Source: CAZWHE01 sp964633825
GTDB taxonomy: Bacteria > Planctomycetota > B15-G4 > CAYZWU01
Direction: 5' to 3'
NCBI GenBank assembly: GCA_964633825.1
Contig: CAZWHE010000003.1
Coordinates: 1-61,288, forward strand
DNA: 61,288 bases
This document shows positions 52,640-60,516 of this stretch, piece after piece. How positions within the stretch are numbered: position 1 is the stretch's first letter; every line of letters starts with the position of its first letter. The notes under the pieces are model-generated. The model saw only the letters and a list, made by a program, of their open reading frames with translations, was not told where the DNA came from and made no database searches. A program made the position numbers and the translations under genes.

Positions 52640-53601
52640 GTCTCATCCTCCCCCACCGTCAGGCTGGCGAAAACGTTTTCGAGGGATGCCACCTCGCGGG
52701 CGATTTCGGTGAGCACAAAATTCTTATCAACAGCGAGGCGGAAGAGCTTCTCCCCCATGTCCCGAGATCTCTCCTCCGTCTGGGTGCCCCATACAATATA
52801 ATCGAGCCCTCCGTTTATTTCGGTCCCGCCTCGGGAGACGTTTCTGAAGCCTTCGATAAAAGGTGCGGCTTCGAGGTTTTTCTCGACGGCATTCTTGTCT
52901 CCTTTGATCGAGACGCGATATGTGATTCCGCCTTTCATCGCACCGGCCAGTTCCTCCGGCTTTCCGTCGGCCACGATGCGCCCCTTATCGATAATCAGAA
53001 TCCGGCTGCACGTCGTCTGGACCTCGGAAAGGATATGGGTCGACAGAATCACCGTCTTCTCCAGACCGACCGTTTTGATCAATTCCCTGATCTCGATGAT
53101 CTGATTGGGGTCGAGGCCTGTCGTGGGCTCGTCGAGAACCAGAATGGCCGGATCGTGGATCATGGCCTGGGCCAGTCCCACGCGCTGGCGATACCCCTTG
53201 GAAAGATAACCGACTTTTCGCTGCAGGACATCTCTCAGACCGCAGGCCAGCACAATCTCCTTGATCCTGGCTCTCCTCGAGCTTTTCCGTATCCGCCGGA
53301 TGGCGGCAACGTGGCCGAGGTACTCCAGGACCTCCATGTCGAGATAAAGCGGGGCCGATTCCGGCAGGTATCCGATGCTCTGCCTGACACCGAGCGGATC
53401 TTCGTTCACGTCCGCCCCGGCAATGGTCACGCGGCCGCTGTCCGCGGCGAGGTATGTTGTGATCACCCTCATGGTCGTCGTCTTACCCGCTCCGTTCGGG
53501 CCGAGGAAACCGACGACTTCTCCGGAACTGATACGAAAGGAGACGTTGTTGACCGCTCTGTTCCGGCCGAAGCTCTTGCAGAGGTTTTCGACCCTGATCA
53601 T
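52636..53601 (-). CDS. ABC-2 type exporter ATPase (GldA-like)
   Basis: A 321-residue ATPase. Walker A GPNGAGKTT follows EVVGFLGPNG; the signature motif appears as LSKGYRQRVGLAQAM; Walker B is ILVLDEPTTGLDP; and the H-loop is VILSTHILSEVQ. The C-terminal 90 residues form a substrate-coupled extension. The ATG at 53601 has GGGAG 8 nt upstream; the GTG at 53616 is less likely. It starts the four-gene exporter operon. Confidence 0.92.
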   Translation of the reverse strand: MIRVENLCKSFGRNRAVNNVSFRISSGEVVGFLGPNGAGKTTTMRVITTYLAADSGRVTIAGADVNEDPLGVRQSIGYLPESAPLYLDMEVLEYLGHVAAIRRIRKSSRRARIKEIVLACGLRDVLQRKVGYLSKGYRQRVGLAQAMIHDPAILVLDEPTTGLDPNQIIEIRELIKTVGLEKTVILSTHILSEVQTTCSRILIIDKGRIVADGKPEELAGAMKGGITYRVSIKGDKNAVEKNLEAAPFIEGFRNVSRGGTEINGGLDYIVWGTQTEERSRDMGEKLFRLAVDKNFVLTEIAREVASLENVFASLTVGEDET

Positions 53602-53630
53602 GACGTTATCTCCCACACGGACTTAGGAGT

Positions 53631-53677
53631 GCATTCCTCAGGAATGCCTCCCCGGAATGCCAACCCGGACATCCGGG
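53631..53677. repeat. Two short palindromes before the exporter ATPase
   Basis: GCATTCC-TCA-GGAATGC at 53631-53647 and CCCGGA-CA-TCCGGG at 53664-53677 form two adjacent hairpins; GGAATGCC appears again between them. They lie just 5' of the ATPase start on its coding strand and after btuD. No T-run follows, so a regulator site or an mRNA structure is possible. Confidence 0.6.
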
Positions 53678-53707
53678 ATTAAACGAGAGGATTCTATTGA
53701 TCGCCGT

Positions 53708-54547
53708 TCATCTTTCAAAACCTTTTTTATCATGATTTCCATTCGGTTCGCCGGCCAGGGGAATGATATACGGCCGTTTCGTTACAGAGTTGATATCGAT
53801 GTAAACTTCTGTGTCGTATACGTTCTTGATCAGCTGGTATCGGATCACGCATTCGGGCGGGCCCGACTCGACGATACGGCCGTTGTTTAGGAGACAGAGC
53901 CGGTCGAAACAGGTGGCGGCCATAGTGAGGTCGTGAAGAACGGATATAACCGTGATCCCGCGATCCTTCCTCAGCCTGGCGAGAAGGTCGTGAATGCGAA
54001 CCTGGTGCTTGATATCGAGGAAGGAGGTCGGTTCGTCGAGGAGGATGATGTCGGCTTCCTGGGCCAGGGCCCGTGCGATGATAACCCTCTGGCGTTCCCC
54101 GCCGGAAAGCTCGCCCATCAGCCTGTCCCGGAACGCCAGGGTGTCGGTGATTTCGAGCGCCCACCGCGCCGCTTCGAGATCGCGGGTTTTTTCGAATCCC
54201 AGCCGGCCCAGATAGGGATATCGCCCCATGAGAACCGTTTCCTGAACGGTGAACGGAAAAATGGACGGCGATTCCTGGGGAACATAAGCCATGACCCGCG
54301 CGCGGTCGCGGAAAGAGTATGCCGACAAGGCTCTGCCGAAGAGAACGACCTCGCCTTCGCCGGGAAGACAAAGGCCCGCCATCATCTTGAGGAGCGTCGT
54401 CTTTCCCGCGCCGTTCGGGCCGATGATACCGAAGATCTCGCCCCGGTCGACAGAGAGATCGAGCTTGCGGATCGCAAAAGCGCCCGGACCGAAGCTCTTT
54501 CCGATCCCCCTGAGCTCGATCGCTGTTCCTGTCTCCCTGTCACCCAT
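53708..54547 (-). CDS. Iron-siderophore/cobalamin ABC importer ATPase (BtuD/FhuC type)
   Basis: A 279-residue ATPase. Walker A is GPNGAGKTT, the signature is LSGGERQRVIIARALAQE, and Walker B is IILLDEPTSFLDI. A Q-loop (YVPQESPSIFPFTVQETVLMG) and H-loop (VISVLHDLTMAAT) are present. It energises the FecCD-type permease encoded just upstream, whose stop overlaps this ATG by 8 nt. GAGG lies 10 nt upstream. Substrate assignment follows BtuF. Confidence 0.9.
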   Translation of the reverse strand: MGDRETGTAIELRGIGKSFGPGAFAIRKLDLSVDRGEIFGIIGPNGAGKTTLLKMMAGLCLPGEGEVVLFGRALSAYSFRDRARVMAYVPQESPSIFPFTVQETVLMGRYPYLGRLGFEKTRDLEAARWALEITDTLAFRDRLMGELSGGERQRVIIARALAQEADIILLDEPTSFLDIKHQVRIHDLLARLRKDRGITVISVLHDLTMAATCFDRLCLLNNGRIVESGPPECVIRYQLIKNVYDTEVYIDINSVTKRPYIIPLAGEPNGNHDKKGFER

Positions 54548-55574
54548 TGTAGATCGTCCTCGACCGGTGTTTTTTCAAGAGATACAAGAAGAAGGGGCCG
54601 CCGCAGAAAGCCGTGATCACGCCCACGGGAAGCTCTGTCGGATCGAACACCACCCTTGAAGCGAAGTCTGCGAGAACGAGAAAAGCCGCGCCTCCGAGAA
54701 ACGAAGCGGGCAGAAGCAGCCTGTGATCCGAACCGAGAAGGAGTCGGAAGATGTGGGGGATGATGAGGCCTACGAAACCGATCATGCCGCAGAGCGAAAC
54801 AACGGCGCCCACAATGAGCGAGGTCGCCAGGAAAGCGATGAGGCGTATTTTTTCCACGGGGACGCCCAGCCCGGCGGCCACTTCATCTCCCTGGGTCAGC
54901 ACGTTCAGAGAACGGGTGATCGTCATCAGCCAGAGGGTTCCGGCCAGAGCAACGGCCGACACCCATCCGAGGAGGCCGAGATCGATGACGTCGAGACTCC
55001 CCACCATCCAGAAGAGAACCCCTCTCGCTTCGCGCATATCGGCGATCGAAAAGAGAAAGAGAATGAGGGCCGCGGCAAAGGAATTGAACACCACGCCGAC
55101 GAGGATCAGCGTGACCGGTTCCATTCTTCCCCTGACATGGGCGATTCTGTAAACGAGAAAGGTCGCCCCAAGGGCCGCGACAAAGGCCGCGGCCGTTCCG
55201 CCGGGAAGAGCCAGCCCGGCCACGCCGACCGTTGTAAACCCGAAGAGACGTGCGGCAATGCCGCCCACGGCGGCTCCCCCGGAAATCCCGAGAATATGAG
55301 GGTAGGCGAGAGGGTTCCTGAGCAGGGCCTGCATGACCACGCCGCATCCTCCCAGGCTCCCGCCCACGACGGCGCCGGCCAGGATGCGCGGTATCCTGAG
55401 TCTGAGAAGGTTGCGGCCTTTTTCGCTCATTTCGTGATGGAAAAGCGCGCTCCGGATATCGTTTCCGTATGGCCCGCACAAAAGGGAGAGCCCCGCGGCA
55501 GCGGCCAGGACCGCAAAGAGCACGCAAAGTGCCAGAACCCATCTCTTTGGAGTCAGTCTCTTCGGCGCCGCCAA
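54540..55574 (-). CDS. FecCD/BtuC-type ABC importer permease
   Basis: A 344-residue permease with about ten helices. It shows the family segments IRIPRILAGAVVGGSLGGCGVVMQALLRNPLA, GAAVGG and LCGMIGFVGLIIPHIFRLLLGSDHRLLLPASFLGGA. It should carry vitamin B12 or an iron chelate across the inner membrane with the BtuF-like and BtuD-like partners. The start is TTG at 55574 with GGAG 4 nt upstream. A 292-bp gap with a large inverted repeat separates it from btuF. Confidence 0.92.
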   Translation of the reverse strand: MAAPKRLTPKRWVLALCVLFAVLAAAAGLSLLCGPYGNDIRSALFHHEMSEKGRNLLRLRIPRILAGAVVGGSLGGCGVVMQALLRNPLAYPHILGISGGAAVGGIAARLFGFTTVGVAGLALPGGTAAAFVAALGATFLVYRIAHVRGRMEPVTLILVGVVFNSFAAALILFLFSIADMREARGVLFWMVGSLDVIDLGLLGWVSAVALAGTLWLMTITRSLNVLTQGDEVAAGLGVPVEKIRLIAFLATSLIVGAVVSLCGMIGFVGLIIPHIFRLLLGSDHRLLLPASFLGGAAFLVLADFASRVVFDPTELPVGVITAFCGGPFFLYLLKKHRSRTIYNG

Positions 55575-55611
55575 GCTTCTCCACTCCTCATGTCAGAAAA
55601 GACCATTCAAG

Positions 55612-55810
55612 GTATACCTCAACGATGCAAAAAACATCGGCTCAGACCGGTGAACCTCGCGCCATAGCACGGCAGATGGGACAAAATACCGTTTTTTCTG
55701 AACCTCACGTATCGTTAAATACGCTGCGGTTCAGAAAAAACGGTATTTTGTCCCATCTGCCGCACTCTGGCGCGTCTGCACTCGATGTTTTTTGCATAGT
55801 TGAGGTACAC
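55612..55810. repeat. About 199-bp nested inverted repeat between btuF and btuC
   Basis: Outer arms of 28 bp (55612-55639 with 55783-55810, two mismatches) enclose a perfect 35-bp stem (55670-55704 with 55728-55762). The middle arms (55640-55669 and 55763-55782) also pair in part, at CAGAC and GCGCCA, with a 10-nt extra stretch on the left. Inside the inner stem a 5-bp stem (55708-55712 with 55719-55723) closes a 6-nt loop. The whole forms one long hairpin. It may be a MITE-like element or a transcript-level structure. Confidence 0.93.
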
Positions 55811-55866
55811 TCTCCGAGTCGAGGAACAAGAAGACTTTTGGCGCTTTGAGGCCGGCCGTGGTTTCT

Positions 55867-56748
55867 TCAGGAACCGCCGCATTCGGGGTGAAGGGTCCGG
55901 CCCACAAGAGAAAGGGCCCCGGCCATCCGGGGGCCGGGTCTGTACAAGGGATCGCTGCTTAAAAAATGGATGCGGCCTCCCTTGACGGCTTTCAGAGCCG
56001 GCAGCGAATCCCATAGTCCCATGGGGAGAGGATTTTCGCCGGACGCCGGAATGTCCATCGACGAATCGAGAATCACGTCGGGATCGACTGCAAGAAGATA
56101 TTCGGGATTCAGAACGGGCCACTTTCCCAGTCCAACGGCCACGTTTTTACCGCCGGCCGCTTCGAGGAGCTCGTGCTGATATGTTCCCTCACCGACGACG
56201 ACAAGGGGCTTGCTTCCCACGATCCAGAGAACGCGCACAGGGACGGCGCCAACATATTTCCGCTTTTCCGTCTCCAATTCCCTTTCGAGGCCGCCGGCCA
56301 GGAGATCGCCCTCCCGGCCGAGCAGGATCGTACGGCTTATAATGCGGATCGAATCGAGTGTTTCATCGATCGTGTTGTTCCAAACAACGAGCACGCGAAG
56401 CCCAATCGCCAGGAGTTTGTCGTAGCTCTCTCTGAGAAGGTCCCCCGTGGGAGCCAGGACCACGAGATCGGGATCGAGAGACAGGATCGCCTCGATATTG
56501 GGTTTGATGAAATCCCCCACCCTGGCGATCCTGCTCGCCTCGGCGGGGTGGTTGCACCAGGAGGTCACGCCGACCAGCCGGTCTCCTGCTCCCAAAGCGA
56601 AAAGGATCTCGGTCACGCTCGGAGTGAGAGAGACGATTCTTTGGTAGTTCCCTTCAGGAACCGGCGGGGGAACAAAAGGCTCCTCCTCTCCGCACCCCGC
56701 AAAGAGGACGAAAAAGATGAGTCCGGGAAGAGCGATTGTTCCCTTCAA
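55867..56748 (-). CDS. Cobalamin/chelate-binding lipoprotein (BtuF-like)
   Basis: About 293 residues. A lipoprotein signal (LPGLIFFVLFAGC) precedes a helical-backbone solute-binding protein: RIVSLTPSVTEILFALGAGDRLVGVTSWCNHP, RVGDFIKPNIEAILSLDPDLVVL and AAGGKNVAVGLGKWPVLNPEYLLAVDPDVIL. These match BtuF and related cobalamin/heme/siderophore binders; which one is not certain. The TTG at 56748 overlaps the upstream stop (TTGA) and begins directly at the signal. Coupled to the ferredoxin gene upstream. Confidence 0.87.
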   Translation of the reverse strand: MKGTIALPGLIFFVLFAGCGEEEPFVPPPVPEGNYQRIVSLTPSVTEILFALGAGDRLVGVTSWCNHPAEASRIARVGDFIKPNIEAILSLDPDLVVLAPTGDLLRESYDKLLAIGLRVLVVWNNTIDETLDSIRIISRTILLGREGDLLAGGLERELETEKRKYVGAVPVRVLWIVGSKPLVVVGEGTYQHELLEAAGGKNVAVGLGKWPVLNPEYLLAVDPDVILDSSMDIPASGENPLPMGLWDSLPALKAVKGGRIHFLSSDPLYRPGPRMAGALSLVGRTLHPECGGS

Positions 56749-58439
56749 AGGATCACCCTGTTCCTGCTCGATCGCGATTCGCCGTAACTGGCGAGCCGGA
56801 TCGCAGCCCGGCCCGGGACAGGGCAGACGGTCTCGCACCCGCCGCACCCCGTGCAGCGGTCCGGCTCGACACGGGGAAGATTCATCTCGGCGAAACTCCC
56901 GTCGGTGCGGAGGACCTCCTTTTTTTCGAACCAGATCGCCTTGGGCGAGACGGGACAGAACTCTTCACAGACCAGGCAGGGCTTTCCCTGGTCCCAGGGA
57001 AGACAGAGACTCCTGTCGACAACGGCCGTTCCGATATTAACCCTGTAGTTCGTCTTGTCCTCCGCGGTGAAGGACCGGATCGCACCTGTGGGACAAACCT
57101 GGGAACAGAGAGTGCACGTGGGCTCGCAGTACCCGATCCGCGGAATGATGACGGGCGTCCAGATCCCTTCGAGCCCGCCCTGAAACGATGCGGGATGAAC
57201 GGCGTTGTTGGGGCAGACTTTCATGCACTGGCCGCACTTGATGCACCTTTCGAGGAACTCCTTTTCATCGCAAGACCCGGGCGGCCTGATGAGGAGAGGA
57301 GCCGGATCCTCGGGCGGACCGATCGAGGAACGGGCAAGGGGTGTCCAGACCGCCCCGGCCAGGGCAGCGGCCACGAAGCCCCGTCTGGTGAGAGGAATCC
57401 CGGCATCGCGGTTATCGCGCTCTACGGTGAGGCTCGTTCCAGGCTCCGGCCTGAGGACAGGCTCCGGCCTGGGGACAGGCTCCGGCCTGGGGACAGGCTC
57501 CGGCCTGGGGACAGGCTCCGGTCCGAGCCGAAAGGAGAGCGCCCCGCGGGGACATTCGGCCGTACAGTTGAAACAGACAACGCATTCAGCCGTTTTCCAG
57601 GGAACGCCGCCTTCGGGCGAGGCCGCTCCCTGGCACGTTTTTGTACAGAGCCCGCAGTCGTCGCATTTCGAGACCTCCTTGCCGAGGTCGAGAATCGAAA
57701 AACGGGAAAAGATCCCGAGAAGCGCGCCGAGAGGGCAGAGAACACGGCAGAAAAAGCGTGTCATTCTTCTGTTGAGAAAGAGAAGGAGAATAAAGAAAAT
57801 CCCGATCAGCCAGCCCCCTAAAAAGCGAGGCTCCAACGGACCGAGAAAGTAGCGGTCTAGAAAGAGGTGGCTTTCTTTCCCGAAATCACCGTCGCCGGAC
57901 AGGAGATCGATCGTTCCTCGGGCCGCGCTGTCCAGGATGGGCAGCAGGGAGAGACCGAGAGAGCGGACGACAAGGCAGATCGGATCGAGGAGGCCGGCCT
58001 GGAGCGACCCGAAAAGAGCGGCAGCGAGAAAAAAGACGAGAAGGCCGTACTTGATCGATTGGTGCTTTCCTGTTTTGTTGCCGTCGATCCGCTTTCGGGC
58101 CGGTCTGGACGGCGAGATCTCCGAAACAGCATGGCAGAGCGTCCCCATTGGGCAGGCCCAACCGCAGAAAACTCGACCGAGAAAGATCGTGAGAACGATG
58201 ACGATCAGCGACCATCCAAGGTTTTCGTAGAGCGTTCCCGCGGCAAGCAGCGACGTCACGGCCGCCAGGGGGTCGATCTGAAGAAAAACAGAGACAGGCC
58301 TGGAAAGGGTGTCGGTCGCTTTTTCAACATCTCCAATGATGCCGTGGTAAAAGGTTGAGAGCAGAAGCCAGATAAAGAGAAGAAAAAAAAGCACCTGACA
58401 AAAACGCCTGAACCATCGTGTCATCCGCCCCGACTTCAC
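56745..58439 (-). CDS. Fused NapH-like/NapG-like 4Fe-4S ferredoxin membrane protein
   Basis: A 564-residue protein. The N-terminal half has several membrane helices and the NapH/polyferredoxin motif VFCGWACPMGTLCH, then CDDCGLCTKTC and CVVCFNCTAECP clusters. A Pro-rich (Glu-Pro-Val-Pro-Arg) linker follows at about 303-333. Next comes a Tat-like sequence, LTRRGFVAAALAGAVW, then a NapG-like part with CIKCGQCMKVCP, CTLCSQVCP and CTGCGGCETVCP. The gene looks like two subunits fused with the second one's Tat signal kept inside. The GTG at 58439 has GGAGG 8 nt upstream. Confidence 0.85.
   Translation of the reverse strand: MKSGRMTRWFRRFCQVLFFLLFIWLLLSTFYHGIIGDVEKATDTLSRPVSVFLQIDPLAAVTSLLAAGTLYENLGWSLIVIVLTIFLGRVFCGWACPMGTLCHAVSEISPSRPARKRIDGNKTGKHQSIKYGLLVFFLAAALFGSLQAGLLDPICLVVRSLGLSLLPILDSAARGTIDLLSGDGDFGKESHLFLDRYFLGPLEPRFLGGWLIGIFFILLLFLNRRMTRFFCRVLCPLGALLGIFSRFSILDLGKEVSKCDDCGLCTKTCQGAASPEGGVPWKTAECVVCFNCTAECPRGALSFRLGPEPVPRPEPVPRPEPVPRPEPVLRPEPGTSLTVERDNRDAGIPLTRRGFVAAALAGAVWTPLARSSIGPPEDPAPLLIRPPGSCDEKEFLERCIKCGQCMKVCPNNAVHPASFQGGLEGIWTPVIIPRIGYCEPTCTLCSQVCPTGAIRSFTAEDKTNYRVNIGTAVVDRSLCLPWDQGKPCLVCEEFCPVSPKAIWFEKKEVLRTDGSFAEMNLPRVEPDRCTGCGGCETVCPVPGRAAIRLASYGESRSSRNRVIL
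57441..57529. repeat. About 4.9 x 18-bp tandem repeat in the ferredoxin gene
   Basis: Units of AGGCTCCGGCCTGGGGAC start at 57441, 57459, 57477, 57495 and (partial) 57513. On the coding strand they give a Pro-Glu-Pro-Val-Pro-Arg linker between the two halves of the fused protein. Period divisible by three. Confidence 0.92.
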
Positions 58440-58442
58440 GAT

Positions 58443-59429
58443 TCAGACCTCCAGTTCCTGAAAATCGAGCGAATGGAAATCAATCGTTCCCAAGCCCATT
58501 CCGGCGGCAAGCGGAATGGACGCGATCTCTTCCGGGGCCCTTTCGAAAAGTGTCGCGCCGTAGGCGTCGACGGCCACAGGATCTGCGGAGACGGCGATTC
58601 TGTTCAGATCACGCGTGTCTCTGAGAGAGCCTCCCTGAGGTCCGTTCCTGTAGATCACGCGAAAGGCGTCGAGAAGAGTGAGATCGGGCCGGGCAAACCA
58701 GGCGAGCTCGGCAATGACACGGTGCATCTGCTGATGGAGCCGTCCCCTGAGGCGGCCTCCGCCCAGAATTCCGAACCAGTTCTTCATCCCCATGGTCAGA
58801 ACCGCCGATGAGTGATGCTTGGCCACTGGAATGTTGATAACCTTGTCGGTTTCGAGAAGAACGCGGAGCACGGGCCACGGGCCGATCACTCCGCCGAAAT
58901 CCTTTTCAACGAAATCTCTCTCCCTGGGAACGAGAATGTCAACGGGAAGTCCGTCGAGGGCTTTTCGGATGCCGCTCCTGTCGAAACAGCGGTCCGGATT
59001 GTTGCAGGGACTATCGGAAACCGTCACGCGGGAGGCCCCGGCTTCGAGACAGAGACGGGCCGTTTCTCTGACAACGAGGGGATTCGTGTTGGCCGCGAGG
59101 CTCGGCGGCCGATCCCAGCCGATGTTGGGCTTGATGAGCACGCTTTCTCCCTGAGAAACATAACGGCTCATCCCTCCCCGGGCTTCGAGGGCTTTTGCAA
59201 CAACCTGAACAGGATCGGTTCCATGAACAACGGTGAAAGACTGTTCTTTCTTGCCGGCAGGCGGTTCAATACGGCCCTTGCGTGAAAGGAACGGGGATTT
59301 TTGCCCCTCTTCGAGGGGGAGTCCTTCATCCCTGAAACGATAGAAAAGGGCTGTAGAGAGAGCAGCCAGTGATGTGGCTGCCGCCGTCCGTTTCAAAAAA
59401 AACCTGCGATTGATTTTTTTTTCTGCCAT
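58443..59429 (-). CDS. DUF362 protein with Tat-like signal
   Basis: About 328 residues. The N-terminus INRRFFLKRTAAATSLAALSTAL is a twin-arginine signal. DUF362 segments are SVLIKPNIGWDRPPSLAANTNP, ASRVTVSDSPCNNPDRCFDRSG, INIPVAKHHSSAVLTMGMKNWFGILGG and AVSADPVAVDAYGATLF. It is an uncharacterised periplasmic protein usually near ferredoxins. The start is uncertain: the ATG at 59429 fits the Tat signal, while a TTG at 59477 overlaps the previous stop. It is 3 bp before the ferredoxin gene. Confidence 0.86.
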   Translation of the reverse strand: MAEKKINRRFFLKRTAAATSLAALSTALFYRFRDEGLPLEEGQKSPFLSRKGRIEPPAGKKEQSFTVVHGTDPVQVVAKALEARGGMSRYVSQGESVLIKPNIGWDRPPSLAANTNPLVVRETARLCLEAGASRVTVSDSPCNNPDRCFDRSGIRKALDGLPVDILVPRERDFVEKDFGGVIGPWPVLRVLLETDKVINIPVAKHHSSAVLTMGMKNWFGILGGGRLRGRLHQQMHRVIAELAWFARPDLTLLDAFRVIYRNGPQGGSLRDTRDLNRIAVSADPVAVDAYGATLFERAPEEIASIPLAAGMGLGTIDFHSLDFQELEV

Positions 59430-59473
59430 TGTCTTCGCCAACACCCGGAGCGTCGGTTGCTGCGCGGTTTCGT

Positions 59474-60019
59474 TCAAAGCCCGGCGTTTGCAGTCAAGCC
59501 TTTCTGAACATACCGGCCGGCCTCTTGAAGAAGCCTGTCCACATCTTCACCGATACTGTCGCACCTGATCTTGACATAATACCGATCCTGTTGAAAGAGG
59601 AGGGCCCCGCCGCCGATGATGCTATGGGAACCGATTCCGGGCGAAGGGCAATCATCGAAAATTTCATTTTTGAATATTTGCACGGCATTTTCGGCAAGAC
59701 CCATATCGTAGACCTCGATATTCAGATAGGTTTCGCTGCTCAATACCGCCTTATACTCCCTCACCCCCACCTTTCGGAAATCGAGGTTCAGGTAAATCTC
59801 TGCTCCGCCATTGATAAGGTCGAACAAGCTCTCCCGCTCGAATTCCAGGTATTCACCTGCTTCACTTATGTTGCCCACGTCCCCCTTTCGCGGAAAGAGA
59901 GACTTCAGATCAAGAGATGCTCCATTCTCCTGATTCGGTTCAGTCGATTCAGCTCCACAAGCAGAAAGAATGATAAAAAAAATAATCAAGAGCAGGGATT
60001 CTATGAGCATGTTTTTCAT
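59474..60019 (-). CDS. DUF6599-like lipoprotein
   Basis: A 181-residue lipoprotein (signal ending IILSAC). The mature part shows EFERESLFDLINGGAEIYLNLDF and VYDMGLAENAVQIFKNE. This resembles the DUF6599 family (the FDLINGGAE..YL motif). Function unknown. GAGGAG lies 7 nt before the ATG. It is the first gene of the leftward redox/BtuFCD operon; in other genomes it also goes with DUF362 and ferredoxin genes, as far as I recall. Confidence 0.78.
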   Translation of the reverse strand: MKNMLIESLLLIIFFIILSACGAESTEPNQENGASLDLKSLFPRKGDVGNISEAGEYLEFERESLFDLINGGAEIYLNLDFRKVGVREYKAVLSSETYLNIEVYDMGLAENAVQIFKNEIFDDCPSPGIGSHSIIGGGALLFQQDRYYVKIRCDSIGEDVDRLLQEAGRYVQKGLTANAGL

Positions 60020-60516
60020 ATGTGATCTCCTCTTTCTTATTACTCCCCCTCTTTTCAGAGCATCTCTCTATCATTTATCACAGGCTTGGATCTGTTGAAA
60101 TCGAAAAACAGGAAGGGGGACACAATGCTTATTGCGTCCCCCAAAAAAAATTTTCCCCCTAACGGGGGAAAACTTTTCCACCGTGCTTTTCATCAGCCAG
60201 AGATGGCGGTTGGGGAGGGGAATGACTCTGACCGACTCAATAACCGCAGTGGACTTATTTTTGGTTTTTTAACGGGTAAATATATATCACATTCAATCAA
60301 ATAAAACAAATAATAACTCAAATCTTTCCAGAAATTTACTCTCCCTATTTCACCATTCAAGACCCAGGTTTACAATACCATTCGACGTTATCGTAAAGCA
60401 TTAATTGCCATTGGATTAAATCGAAAATAAAATCGCCGTTATGTCAAGAAAGCTTGATCACAAGTGGATAACTTTCCACAATCTGAATGCGGCCGTTCAC
60501 TTTCATTTATGTCGTA
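60020..60516. other. 497-bp AT-rich gap
   Basis: No convincing gene; the short open frames here lack typical coding features. It holds a leftward terminator (60143-60172), A/T runs and two DnaA-box-like 9-mers facing each other near 60463-60480: AGTGGATAA (reverse of TTATCCACT) and CTTTCCACA. No dnaA or dnaN neighbour is present. Confidence 0.6.
60143..60172 (-). terminator. Intrinsic terminator, leftward
   Basis: A perfect 9-bp stem (60151-60159 with 60164-60168 plus the following AAAA, loop of 4) is followed on the minus strand by eight T (60143-60150). It would end transcription from the TPR gene at 60517. On the plus strand only a weak T-run follows. Confidence 0.8.

Noticed and set aside
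55575..55866. B12 riboswitch in the btuF-btuC gap
   Set aside because: The conserved B12-box and GCCACTG-type motifs are not visible; the gap is filled by the inverted repeat.
60086..60304. 72-residue frame in the AT-rich gap
   Set aside because: No SD, no family signal, and it spans the terminator hairpin.
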